Part shown: positions 1 through 6,587 of the stretch, piece after piece
Layout: the number at the start of each line of letters is the position of its first letter
Position numbering within the stretch: position 1 is the first letter of the stretch
NCBI GenBank assembly: GCA_025363025.1
Contig: JANYEO010000129.1
Coordinates: 1-9,275 of the forward strand
Length of the DNA: 9,275 bases
Source: Opitutia bacterium
GTDB lineage: Bacteria; Verrucomicrobiota; Verrucomicrobiia; Opitutales; JANYEO01
Direction: 5' to 3'
The notes under the pieces: generated by a model
Databases searched by the model: none
What the model saw: only the letters and a program-made list of their open reading frames with translations
Told to the model about the DNA's origin: nothing
Made by a program: the position numbers and the translations under genes

Positions 1-2
1 TG

Positions 3-332
3 CGAGATACTCTGGAGGCTTTACTAAACAACGAGGACCCGGAAGCAGACCTTGAAGATCCGGCAGTTGAAGTACATTTTCCTATTATGGCGCAATTAAG
101 GAACTTATATCTTTTAGTGCGGTCAATTGGCTTAGAAAATGTGCAGAATGGGGCAGAAATTACCTGGATGCAGTGGGAGCAGTTTTTAGCCACAAATGTA
201 GCAGAACGTTGGCAAGAGATTCAGCGCAACATTGTATACATGTACAATGCAGGGAATCAGATTTTGGCTATTCTGCAGCAAATTGAACCGACTTTACACG
301 AAATTATGGCCATCCAAAATGAGCAAGAGGAT
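3..332 (+). repeat. Internal protein repeat, copy 1
   Basis: This is the first visible copy of a 110-codon module. The same module recurs exactly 693 bp (231 codons) downstream, in frame and without indels. The core (about nt 159-320) carries WMQW, FLATN, AERWQ, VYM and LQQIEP. The alignment with copy 2 starts at the very first codon in the window, so this copy probably begins further upstream. Confidence 0.85.
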
Positions 333-1238
333 ACAGAAAGTGAGGAAGAGGATACGGTGGATGACGTTGCCAATTTTCTAAGAGGATTAGCAATAATTAA
401 TGACAATGATGATTTTTTAGCTCAAGACTGGGCAGACGAAGATTCTGAAGCAGATTCTGAAGATTCTACTACTACTGCATCACGTGTGTCTGAGGATAGT
501 TTAATTGCGCTCTATAACGGATTACCGGAACAGGTTACTTTTTTCCTGCAAAGATTAGCGGCTATTAACCGGGTTACATTGGAATCTGCGCAGAATAATC
601 CTGCTGATCGGGGCGCGCTGAATCAAATTTTCTCGGACCTTCGGGACGCTCCTGCCTGGCTTCAGCGGGTGGTCGGGGCTATGGAAGAGAGAGTGCGGCT
701 CACTGTAGCGGCTCATCTAAACCTCGAGGATTCAGGGGCAAATCTCGACGATCTGGAAGTCGGAGTGAATTTCCCTGTTATTGACCAATTAAGGACCTTA
801 GATCTTCTAGTGCAGTTGCTTGAAGGAGAAGATTCGGAGAATGGGACAGGAATTGCCTGGATGCAGTGGGGGCATTTTCTAGCCACCAATGCAGCGGAGC
901 GTTGGCAAGCCATTCATCACAATGTTGTATATATGCATGATACAGCAACGCAGATTTTGCTTATATTGCAACAAATTGAGCCGGCCTTATACGAAGTTAT
1001 GGCCATTCAAAATGGGCAAAAAGATGCAGGCACAGAAGATGAACGGGATGAAGATGTAGAGACAGAAGATGAATACTTTTCAGACGATTCGGACTCAAAT
1101 ACAGATATTATAATGATCGAATCTCCTGTTCAGCATAATACAACGCGAGACGGAGTTGAAAATAATGCAAATAACGTACAGGTGAATTTCTCATTCGAGC
1201 GCCAGATCTTGAATCACGGAAGTCATTTGATGCGTTAG
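3..1238 (+). CDS. Acidic repeat protein of unknown function (5' end outside window)
   Basis: I do not recognise a family. The frame is open to the left edge of the window, so the ATG at 87 is almost certainly internal: the codons before it (3-86) align with the second repeat copy further on. About 411 residues are visible. Two copies of a roughly 110-residue module (nt 3-332 and 696-1025) align without gaps at about 57% identity by hand count, sharing a WMQW motif, FLATN, AERWQ and an Ile/Leu/Gln-rich helix ending in IEP. Each copy is followed by a Glu/Asp/Ser-rich segment. The intervening part is helical-looking, with a short echo of its own (residues FLxxLAxIN at nt 363-401 and 531-569). 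No signal peptide or membrane span is visible in the part present. The last 50 residues are Asn-rich and polar. The gene ends just before a terminator. It could be a surface, structural or host-directed protein, but nothing here proves that. Confidence 0.75.
   Translation, partial: RDTLEALLNNEDPEADLEDPAVEVHFPIMAQLRNLYLLVRSIGLENVQNGAEITWMQWEQFLATNVAERWQEIQRNIVYMYNAGNQILAILQQIEPTLHEIMAIQNEQEDTESEEEDTVDDVANFLRGLAIINDNDDFLAQDWADEDSEADSEDSTTTASRVSEDSLIALYNGLPEQVTFFLQRLAAINRVTLESAQNNPADRGALNQIFSDLRDAPAWLQRVVGAMEERVRLTVAAHLNLEDSGANLDDLEVGVNFPVIDQLRTLDLLVQLLEGEDSENGTGIAWMQWGHFLATNAAERWQAIHHNVVYMHDTATQILLILQQIEPALYEVMAIQNGQKDAGTEDERDEDVETEDEYFSDDSDSNTDIIMIESPVQHNTTRDGVENNANNVQVNFSFERQILNHGSHLMR
696..1025 (+). 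repeat. Internal protein repeat, copy 2
   Basis: This is the second copy of the module, offset by 693 bp from copy 1. About 63 of 110 aligned residues are identical by hand count. DNA is visibly similar in the core (for example around TGGATGCAGTGG at 858), which suggests an internal duplication that has since diverged under protein-level constraint. Confidence 0.85.
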
Positions 1239-1278
1239 TAGACCTCTTTATTACTGTAACTCAGGCATAATGGAGTAG

Positions 1279-1310
1279 AAGGTGCAGGGCCCATGGGTCT
1301 TGCACCTTTT
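1279..1310 (+). terminator. Intrinsic terminator after the acidic repeat gene
   Basis: The arm AAGGTGCA (1279-1286) pairs with TGCACCTT (1301-1308). The interior can continue pairing through G-C and G-U pairs to a CC/GG closed four-base loop, and the stem runs straight into a T run ending at 1310. It lies 40 bases after the stop at 1238 and separates that gene from the pilus operon. Confidence 0.8.
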
Positions 1311-1399
1311 GTGCTTGAGACCGCTGCATCATACATGATTGATTAGTTTTTGGTCGGGTGTCCCTTTCTTTAGAACTTTCGTAATCCTTTCAAAATGCA

Positions 1400-2491
1400 T
1401 TGATTTTTCAAGAAAGCCTAGTAAGCTGCTTGCAAGTTTACCCCTCTTACCCCGTGTTGTTTGGAAAGCGTCACTTTCTTTTAGAGTTAACAGACTATGA
1501 AGTTCGCCTGGTTCAGGTGAGTGGGTTTGGTCATGGCTATCGAGTAGAAGCTGTGACTCACGAAGCCCCGGGAGATGAAGGTGCTATTAATAGAGCCTTA
1601 TATGCTTTAGGCGGTGGCAATTCTTCTTCAAGAAATCGCGTTCGGGTAGCGCTTCAACCGCGGTCCGCTTATTTTTTGTTAGCGCCTTTAGATTCATCGC
1701 AGTTAGTTAAAAGTGCTGCGGAGCTCAGTAGCTTCCCGCGAGATCACTTACGTTTAGATGACGTACCTTATCTTTCGCAAATCATCCACCCAGGCACTGG
1801 CGCAGCTTATAAGTCCAATTCAACCCAGCGGGAATGGGTTTTTGCGGGGGCTAAAGCCAGTGCATTTGAGGATTTTAATGCACGTATAGATGCCGCAGGG
1901 GCAAAGGTTGTTGGGGCCGAACTCGCCCCTATTGCTACCATAGGCGGGGTGATGGATTATATGCGATTGAGGCAGATGCCAGGCGGGCTCTTAACAGTGT
2001 TTTTAGGGGCAGAGACCTCTCAAGTGTTTGTTACAACGCGTGAGCGTTTAGTGGCTACACGTACGCTACCTATTGGCGTGAAGGGTTTAATTGCCGCCTG
2101 CCAACAAGCTTTCGAGCTTTCAGGGGAGGCAGAAGCTCGGGCAACGCTTTTTGCCGGGGGGCCAGCCATTGCAGAGAAGGCCTCTCTTATCATAGAGCGC
2201 TTGCAAAGAGAGGTAGAGACTTTCGCCGGTTTTTATGAGCTCCAAGCAGGGCAGGGGATTAATAGCTTGTGTATCATCCCCCCTTTCAGCGCCTTAGAGT
2301 GGGTTGGGGGCATTGTTGCACATGGGATGGGCACCCCTTTGTTTAAGCCAGATTATGCAGCATGGCTCGAGTTCCAGGGGGCTTCTTGGGCTCCTGGTTT
2401 AGATATTCAGCACTTGGGGGCCGCTTGGCTCCCCACCTTTAGTTTAATCGCTCAGTATAATACACATGGAAGCACTTCTACGTCTATTTAG
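1400..2491 (+). CDS. pilM: PilM-like type IV pilus assembly scaffold protein, degenerate actin-like fold
   Basis: Likely the cytoplasmic actin-like component that docks on the N-terminus of PilN and helps align the pilus machine. Support comes from its place as first gene before PilN-, PilO-like and secretin genes, its 363-residue length (PilM proteins are about 350), and PilM-like features. These are a strand pair near residues 198-225 (LTVFLGAETSQVF, then RTLPIG), an FAGG turn at 251-254 and the helix REVETFAGFYELQ at 270-282. The first nucleotide-binding loop (usually DIGSSSVK-like) is represented only by residues 28-40 and lacks the expected Gly/Ser residues, so ATP binding is doubtful. 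No ATG fits. In-frame starts are TTG 1400, TTG 1430, GTG 1454 and TTG 1457, with a stop at 1382 and no clear ribosome binding site. The GTG at 1454 would remove 18 residues and leave the fold intact. The 3' end overlaps the next gene by 26 bases. Family assignment rests on context as much as sequence. Confidence 0.6.
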   Translation: MIFQESLVSCLQVYPSYPVLFGKRHFLLELTDYEVRLVQVSGFGHGYRVEAVTHEAPGDEGAINRALYALGGGNSSSRNRVRVALQPRSAYFLLAPLDSSQLVKSAAELSSFPRDHLRLDDVPYLSQIIHPGTGAAYKSNSTQREWVFAGAKASAFEDFNARIDAAGAKVVGAELAPIATIGGVMDYMRLRQMPGGLLTVFLGAETSQVFVTTRERLVATRTLPIGVKGLIAACQQAFELSGEAEARATLFAGGPAIAEKASLIIERLQREVETFAGFYELQAGQGINSLCIIPPFSALEWVGGIVAHGMGTPLFKPDYAAWLEFQGASWAPGLDIQHLGAAWLPTFSLIAQYNTHGSTSTSI

Positions 2492-3122
2492 CGCAGATAA
2501 AGGGGGCTTTCCCGCTTGGCACCCCAATTTTCAAGGGCTGACGCATATAACCGGGACGAGTTCTAATGGGCAGCAGTTTTTAAAAACCCTTTTAATGGTT
2601 GTATTAATGGGCTGCGCCTTGACTGCGGCTTACGTAGAATGGGAGCTTCAAGGGGTACTCGCTTCAGTTCGTAATCTTAAGCAGACGGCTGTATCGATGA
2701 GTGTGGCCAATGTGCAGTATGTAAAGGCCAGTGACCGTTTCTTGGATATCGGCCGCGAAACTCAAATGATTGTGGATTTTTGCGGGCCTACGCGTGATTG
2801 GCTGCAAATGGCTTTAACTCTTTTCGAGAGTCGGCCTGCGGAGGCTGTTTTTAAATCTTTAGGGCTGAAGGTCGTTCCCTTGCCCAAAACTGCTAAAAAT
2901 CAACCACTGGTGCAAGCGCTGCAAGTACGGTTAATGGGGAGTATTCGTGGCGAAACGGATGTCGCCCTTCAAGTTTTAGAAGCGTATAAAGAAGCCCTTC
3001 AAGTGACGCCTTTATTTAAGGGGCGTATTTTGTCGATCGAAGTTTCTAATTTAACGCGCCAAAACAAGGTGAATTTAATTGATTTTGAATTAACAGCGAC
3101 CCTGAGCTTACTAAGCCCATGA
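2466..3122 (+). CDS. pilN: PilN-like bitopic inner-membrane assembly protein
   Basis: This 218-residue protein has a short cytoplasmic N-terminus, one membrane span at about residues 38-57, then a helical stretch (58-105) and an alpha/beta periplasmic domain with the strand-helix-strand pattern of PilN/GspL C-termini. Its order directly after the PilM-like gene and before a second bitopic protein is the classical pilM-N-O order. In the known system PilN binds PilM through an N-terminal INLLP-type motif. No such motif is visible here, which matches the degenerate PilM partner. The start codon lies inside the end of the previous gene (26-base overlap) with no Shine-Dalgarno motif, so translation is probably coupled to it. 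The stop overlaps the next start as ATGA. A GspL/GspM-type protein of a type II-like system is the main alternative. Confidence 0.6.
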   Translation: MEALLRLFSADKGGFPAWHPNFQGLTHITGTSSNGQQFLKTLLMVVLMGCALTAAYVEWELQGVLASVRNLKQTAVSMSVANVQYVKASDRFLDIGRETQMIVDFCGPTRDWLQMALTLFESRPAEAVFKSLGLKVVPLPKTAKNQPLVQALQVRLMGSIRGETDVALQVLEAYKEALQVTPLFKGRILSIEVSNLTRQNKVNLIDFELTATLSLLSP

Positions 3123-3706
3123 GTACCCTCTCTCCCGTGATGAGCCTTTTAAAGCAGCATGTCTACTATGTGTGGGTTGTGGGGCTTATCGGCGTTGTCA
3201 GTTATCTTGGTTATTGGCGTTACGAGACGTTGAATAATACGCAGGCCGAGATGCGCTCGGTTCAGGGCTCAATTGATGCTATGCAGCGGAATTTGAGCTA
3301 TGCAAAAGGCTTGGATCAGGATGTGAAGACGGCAGAGGCCCTACATACAGTGATACAGGCTCATTTGATAGATCCATCGAAGAAGGCCGCTAATATTGGC
3401 TACTTTTATGCACTTGAAAATACAACAAATACACAAGTTCAACAAGCAGCGCAGCAGCCACCCGTGCCCTTTCGAGATGTCAATGGCGTTAAGTATTGGC
3501 AAGTCCCGTATAAGTTAACCGTGGGGGGCAGTTGCCAAAACACCTTACGTTTTTTGGATGAGGTTGCGGCAGGGCTTCCCTTTCTTCAAGTACAGTCGCT
3601 TGAGTTTGATGATGTAGTAAGCAATCCTTCGCATAATGGCTCAGCGCAAGGCGAAGCAGATGAAGTGCGTGTCATGTTTAACTTTTCGCTTCTAGGCAAA
3701 AATTAA
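3119..3706 (+). CDS. pilO: PilO-like bitopic inner-membrane assembly protein
   Basis: The protein has 195 residues. It shows one membrane span at about residues 15-33, a charged helical/coiled-coil segment at 38-83, and a C-terminal domain (about 90-195) with alternating strands and the helix TLRFLDEVAAGLPFLQVQSL at 142-161. That helix is typical of the ferredoxin-like PilO domain (helix, 'LP', strand). Known PilO pairs with PilN through coiled coils and periplasmic domains and contacts PilP. It starts with an ATGA overlap on the PilN-like gene, so the two are translationally coupled and likely made in equal amounts. The assignment to PilO rather than GspM rests on topology, length and gene order and not on residue identity. 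Confidence 0.6.
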   Translation: MSTLSPVMSLLKQHVYYVWVVGLIGVVSYLGYWRYETLNNTQAEMRSVQGSIDAMQRNLSYAKGLDQDVKTAEALHTVIQAHLIDPSKKAANIGYFYALENTTNTQVQQAAQQPPVPFRDVNGVKYWQVPYKLTVGGSCQNTLRFLDEVAAGLPFLQVQSLEFDDVVSNPSHNGSAQGEADEVRVMFNFSLLGKN

Positions 3707-3710
3707 TTCC

Positions 3711-4226
3711 ATGCAGAGATACCCCTTTTATCCTCTTTTCTTGGTGCTCTTGTTAACCCTGAGTCTCCTGGGTCAGGCGGGGGTGTCCCCAGTTGTCGTA
3801 CCGCCAGAGCGCCGTGCACAAGTCATAGCCCAGGGAGATCTTTATACACAGCTAGATAATACGGCAACACAGGCCAGGATAGCGGCGATAATAACCCCCT
3901 TTGTTTTCCCAGAAGATTTACTCGGGGCGGGGGCTTTCTCAAGTACGCACAAGCCGGTTTACTCAGATGCAGAGGTCGTGAAAGCCGTTGCGCGGAGTTT
4001 AAAGCTTCAGGGTTTATTAGCTAAACAGGATCAACAGTGTCTTTATTTAGAACAGGGTAAAGTGACTGTTGGGGATACTTTTCAAGCGCTCGTTCAAGGG
4101 GTGCCTTACACACTTACGCTGGAATACGTTACCAGCAATACCTTTACCCTTAAGCTGAACGATGCCCTATGGACGCAGCCTTTTGATACTATTAATTCAG
4201 CCTCTATTCATTTCGATAAAAAATAA
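3711..4226 (+). CDS. Small exported protein in the PilP position, probable secretin partner
   Basis: The protein has 171 residues. A hydrophobic signal sequence spans residues 6-22, preceded by one Arg and followed by a likely signal peptidase I site near residues 22-25. There is no Cys for a lipobox, unlike classical PilP lipoproteins, so a soluble or signal-anchored periplasmic protein is expected. The second half (about residues 88-153) carries a helix (VVKAVARSLKLQGLL) and then a series of short strands with Gly turns (VTVGDTFQALVQGV, YTLTLEYV, FTLKLNDALW). This resembles the small beta domain of PilP/GspC-type proteins that bind secretin N-domains. It sits 4 bases after the PilO-like stop and 19 bases before the secretin start. 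Function is inferred from location and fold pattern only, and no symbol is given. Confidence 0.55.
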   Translation: MQRYPFYPLFLVLLLTLSLLGQAGVSPVVVPPERRAQVIAQGDLYTQLDNTATQARIAAIITPFVFPEDLLGAGAFSSTHKPVYSDAEVVKAVARSLKLQGLLAKQDQQCLYLEQGKVTVGDTFQALVQGVPYTLTLEYVTSNTFTLKLNDALWTQPFDTINSASIHFDKK

Positions 4227-4245
4227 AGCCTCCCTCCTTATTTTT

Positions 4246-6177
4246 ATGACTTCATTCCTTCGTTCCTTTCGGGCTTTTTTCTTAAGCAGTTTTCTCGCTT
4301 TCTATGGTGGCCTAGCTCTTTGGGCCGACTCTACACAGCCCATGGCCATTCCGGTCTCAACGTCAGCTGGGCTGCCCGCGGCTATGCCGGCTCAACCTAT
4401 GCCGGTTGATAAAGCGCCTGTGATCACACCTGTTACAGCCTCTAGTCAAGCGCCTGTGGCCGCGCCAGTTGCAGTCTCTGCTCCGGCCCCTGTTTCTCCA
4501 GAGCCCTCAGTGCCTGCCCCTCATGCAGTCATTGCTCCTTTGCCCAAGCGCCCGCCAACTCTCCCGGCTGATGCGTCAGTCACGATTATGGTAAAGCCTG
4601 CAGCCCTCGCCCCTGCGGTATCGCCTGCAGCAGGTCAAGATACGGTTTCAGTCGATTTTCCCAATGAGTCGGTGCGCACGATCATTCGTAACGTGGCAGA
4701 TCTTTATGACCTCAACGTTGTCATTCCCGAGAGTCTTGTCGGTAACGCTTCTATTAAGCTACATAATGTGACCTGGCAGCAGATCTTCCAAGTTTTGCTC
4801 GAGCCTATGGGCTTCACGTATACGACCGAGCATAACATCGTCCGCATCCGTGGCAAAGCCGAGGCAGATCAAGAACCGATGGAGACGTCTGTTTTTGTTA
4901 TTAATTACGCTAATTTGAAGGACATGAAGGCGGCTTTAACGACCTTTGTAGACGCAAAGGCTGGGGGTCGCTTGCAAACAGATGATCGCTCCAACGCTGT
5001 TATTATTACAGAGAAGCCGGCTCAAATTCGACAAATAGAAAAAATCATCGCACAGTTGGATCAACCAACACCACAGGTCATGATTCAGTCCAAGTTTGTA
5101 GAGGTAACCGATAATGATACCAAGAATTTGGGTATTAATTGGCAGTCGATGAGCGGCTATACATTGACTGCTAGCGGAGGGTTAAATGGGGGTACAACGG
5201 GTGATGCTACGGGTAATATTGGGGTGCCTGCAGGCAATATATCGCGTATTTTTGGGCAAACCTCCACTTATGCAGTGAATGCTGCAGGGGTTAAATCGTA
5301 TGAGGGGACTAATTTTTCTCGTGCAGATTCGGCCGTTCTCAGTGCGGGTCAATTTTCTGTGATTTTGAGTGCCCTTAATAGTCTCAATGGCACGAAGTTA
5401 GTTTCAAATCCAACGATCGTTACATTAAACAATGTGGAGGCCAATGTAGTGGTGTCCCAGCAATACCCGATCCCTCAGTACACTTATAATGACCAAACGG
5501 GAACGTTTGAAGTTAGCGGATTTGACTTTAAAGATATTGGCATTACCATGAAGGTGCTGCCTCAAGTTAATAAGGCGGGCTTTATTACTTTAAACGTTAA
5601 GCCGGAGCTTAGTAGTCAAACAGGCACAAATGTAGCTTTTGGGGGGACGACAAGTGGAGCTAATTCAGTTAATTTGCCTATTATTGATTCTCGGCGAACG
5701 GAGAGTATAGTCACTATAAAGGACGGCTATACGCTGGCCATCGGCGGACTTGTTCAGAATCAAAAAGGCGACATTATTAATAAAGTACCTATTTTAGGGG
5801 ACCTCCCTCTCATTGGGCTCGCTTTTCGTAGCACGACCAAAACGCTGACTAAGCGCAATCTCATTATCTTTATTACCGCCAAGACACTGGATCCTTCCGG
5901 GGCCACCTATGAAGATGTGTTCGATCAACGCATCCTCCACGAAATGAGGGTAACCCCAGCAGACGTCCCTGGCTACAAAGTACCTGAGCCCGAAGCTACG
6001 GAGATGAAGGCTATCCAGGCCACTCGGGAGCGCATTGCAAGGGCAGAGGTAGACGCTCGCTTAGGTCAAGAACGCTTAGCCTTGGAGAGCAAGGAGAAGT
6101 CTATGGCCAGTGGCAACCCCGGTGGTCCTTGGCAATTAATCCCTCCGCCCGAGTTTCGTGAGCCTGGGGAGATGTAG
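4246..6177 (+). CDS. pilQ: Outer-membrane secretin of type IV pilus/type II-like system (PilQ/GspD family)
   Basis: This 643-residue protein forms the multimeric outer-membrane channel. The ATG at 4246 is chosen because it opens a proper signal peptide (basic MTSFLRSFR, hydrophobic core to about residue 26, cut near LWA/DS). An earlier in-frame ATG at 4162 lies inside the preceding gene and would add 28 residues that spoil it. In order: an Ala/Pro/Val-rich linker (28-130), an STN/N0 domain (133-203, VDFPNESVRTIIRNVADLY), one N1/KH-like ring domain (about 214-275, ending IEKIIAQLDQPTPQV), and the secretin core (277-547) with the VPILGDLPLIGLAFRS signature at 514-529 and a closing strand NLIIFITAKTL. 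A charged tail follows (548-643) that could bind a pilotin. No AMIN domains are visible, unlike proteobacterial PilQ. It ends the five-gene operon. Secretin identity is near certain; pilus versus secretion use is open. Confidence 0.9.
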   Translation: MTSFLRSFRAFFLSSFLAFYGGLALWADSTQPMAIPVSTSAGLPAAMPAQPMPVDKAPVITPVTASSQAPVAAPVAVSAPAPVSPEPSVPAPHAVIAPLPKRPPTLPADASVTIMVKPAALAPAVSPAAGQDTVSVDFPNESVRTIIRNVADLYDLNVVIPESLVGNASIKLHNVTWQQIFQVLLEPMGFTYTTEHNIVRIRGKAEADQEPMETSVFVINYANLKDMKAALTTFVDAKAGGRLQTDDRSNAVIITEKPAQIRQIEKIIAQLDQPTPQVMIQSKFVEVTDNDTKNLGINWQSMSGYTLTASGGLNGGTTGDATGNIGVPAGNISRIFGQTSTYAVNAAGVKSYEGTNFSRADSAVLSAGQFSVILSALNSLNGTKLVSNPTIVTLNNVEANVVVSQQYPIPQYTYNDQTGTFEVSGFDFKDIGITMKVLPQVNKAGFITLNVKPELSSQTGTNVAFGGTTSGANSVNLPIIDSRRTESIVTIKDGYTLAIGGLVQNQKGDIINKVPILGDLPLIGLAFRSTTKTLTKRNLIIFITAKTLDPSGATYEDVFDQRILHEMRVTPADVPGYKVPEPEATEMKAIQATRERIARAEVDARLGQERLALESKEKSMASGNPGGPWQLIPPPEFREPGEM

Positions 6178-6242
6178 TTTAAGTGATAGCTCAAAATCGC
6201 TGTATAATATGTATGTCTGCGCTCTTTTTATGGGTAAAAGTT

Positions 6243-6367
6243 AGAGACCGCCTGTATAATGCTTTTATTTTGAGAAATTTGTAGGACGGAGTGACGAGTG
6301 TGCATGCGGCACTCGAGGAGCGATAACCGACCAAAACTCAAAAGAAAGCTATTATGCAGCGGTCTCT
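6243..6367. repeat. Long imperfect inverted repeat with nested hairpin (structured RNA or MITE-like element)
   Basis: The left arm 6243-6274 and right arm 6337-6367 are reverse complements at 28 positions. There are also one T-G pairing, one mismatch and three single-base bulges. Outer ends are AGAGACCGC / GCGGTCTCT and inner ends are TTTTGAG / CTCAAAA. Inside, CGAGTG (6295-6300) pairs with CACTCG (6310-6315) around a nine-base loop. The two unpaired flanks between long stem and hairpin are nearly equal (20 and 21 bases). The left arm contains TATAAT (6255-6260). No matching target-site duplication is evident at the outer borders. No ORF of note is inside. Confidence 0.8.
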
Positions 6368-6369
6368 GC

Positions 6370-6397
6370 TTGACATACAGTTATAGCCCGCTAACGT
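6370..6397 (+). promoter_or_regulatory. Candidate tRNA-Gly promoter
   Basis: A perfect TTGACA (6370-6375) begins two bases after the inverted repeat. At a 16-base spacing lies TAACGT (6392-6397), a weak -10 with matches at the first, second and last positions, which would start RNA about 35 bases before the tRNA. TATATT at 6418-6423 is an alternative -10 but has no good -35 partner. Confidence 0.35.
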
Positions 6398-6437
6398 CCC
6401 GTATCCTCGTGGGTGATTATATTCACGGTGTGAGAAT

Positions 6438-6513
<76 letters not shown>

Positions 6514-6574
6514 CTTTGTGCTTTCTTTTGAAGAAAGCGAGTGGTTTGCGGTTCACAAAGATAGCTTTTCCATT

Positions 6575-6578
6575 AAGG
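6575..6578 (+). promoter_or_regulatory. Ribosome binding site deciding the start at 6588
   Basis: AAGG lies nine bases before the ATG at 6588. It supports that start over an upstream in-frame ATG at 6444, which falls inside the tRNA and cannot be real. It is one of the few Shine-Dalgarno-like motifs in front of any gene in this window. Confidence 0.5.
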
Positions 6579-6587
6579 TACTGTGTT

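Noticed and set aside
87..89. ATG at 87 as the start of the first gene
   Set aside because: The frame is open upstream to the window edge, and the upstream codons align with the second repeat copy, so this Met is internal.
441..470. GATTCTGAAG direct repeats as a regulatory or CRISPR-like repeat
   Set aside because: In-frame coding repeats of Asp-Ser-Glu within an acidic stretch, without spacers of regular length.
713..913. Minus-strand frame of 66 codons
   Set aside because: Antisense shadow of the repeat gene, with no start signal or recognisable content.
4162..4245. Upstream in-frame ATG at 4162 as the secretin start
   Set aside because: It lies inside the preceding gene and would bury the signal peptide behind 28 extra residues; ATG 4246 gives a proper export signal.
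6243..6367. The inverted repeat as a plain intrinsic terminator for the secretin operon
   Set aside because: The stem is far longer than usual, has a large internal loop, and ends in GCTTGACA with no T run.
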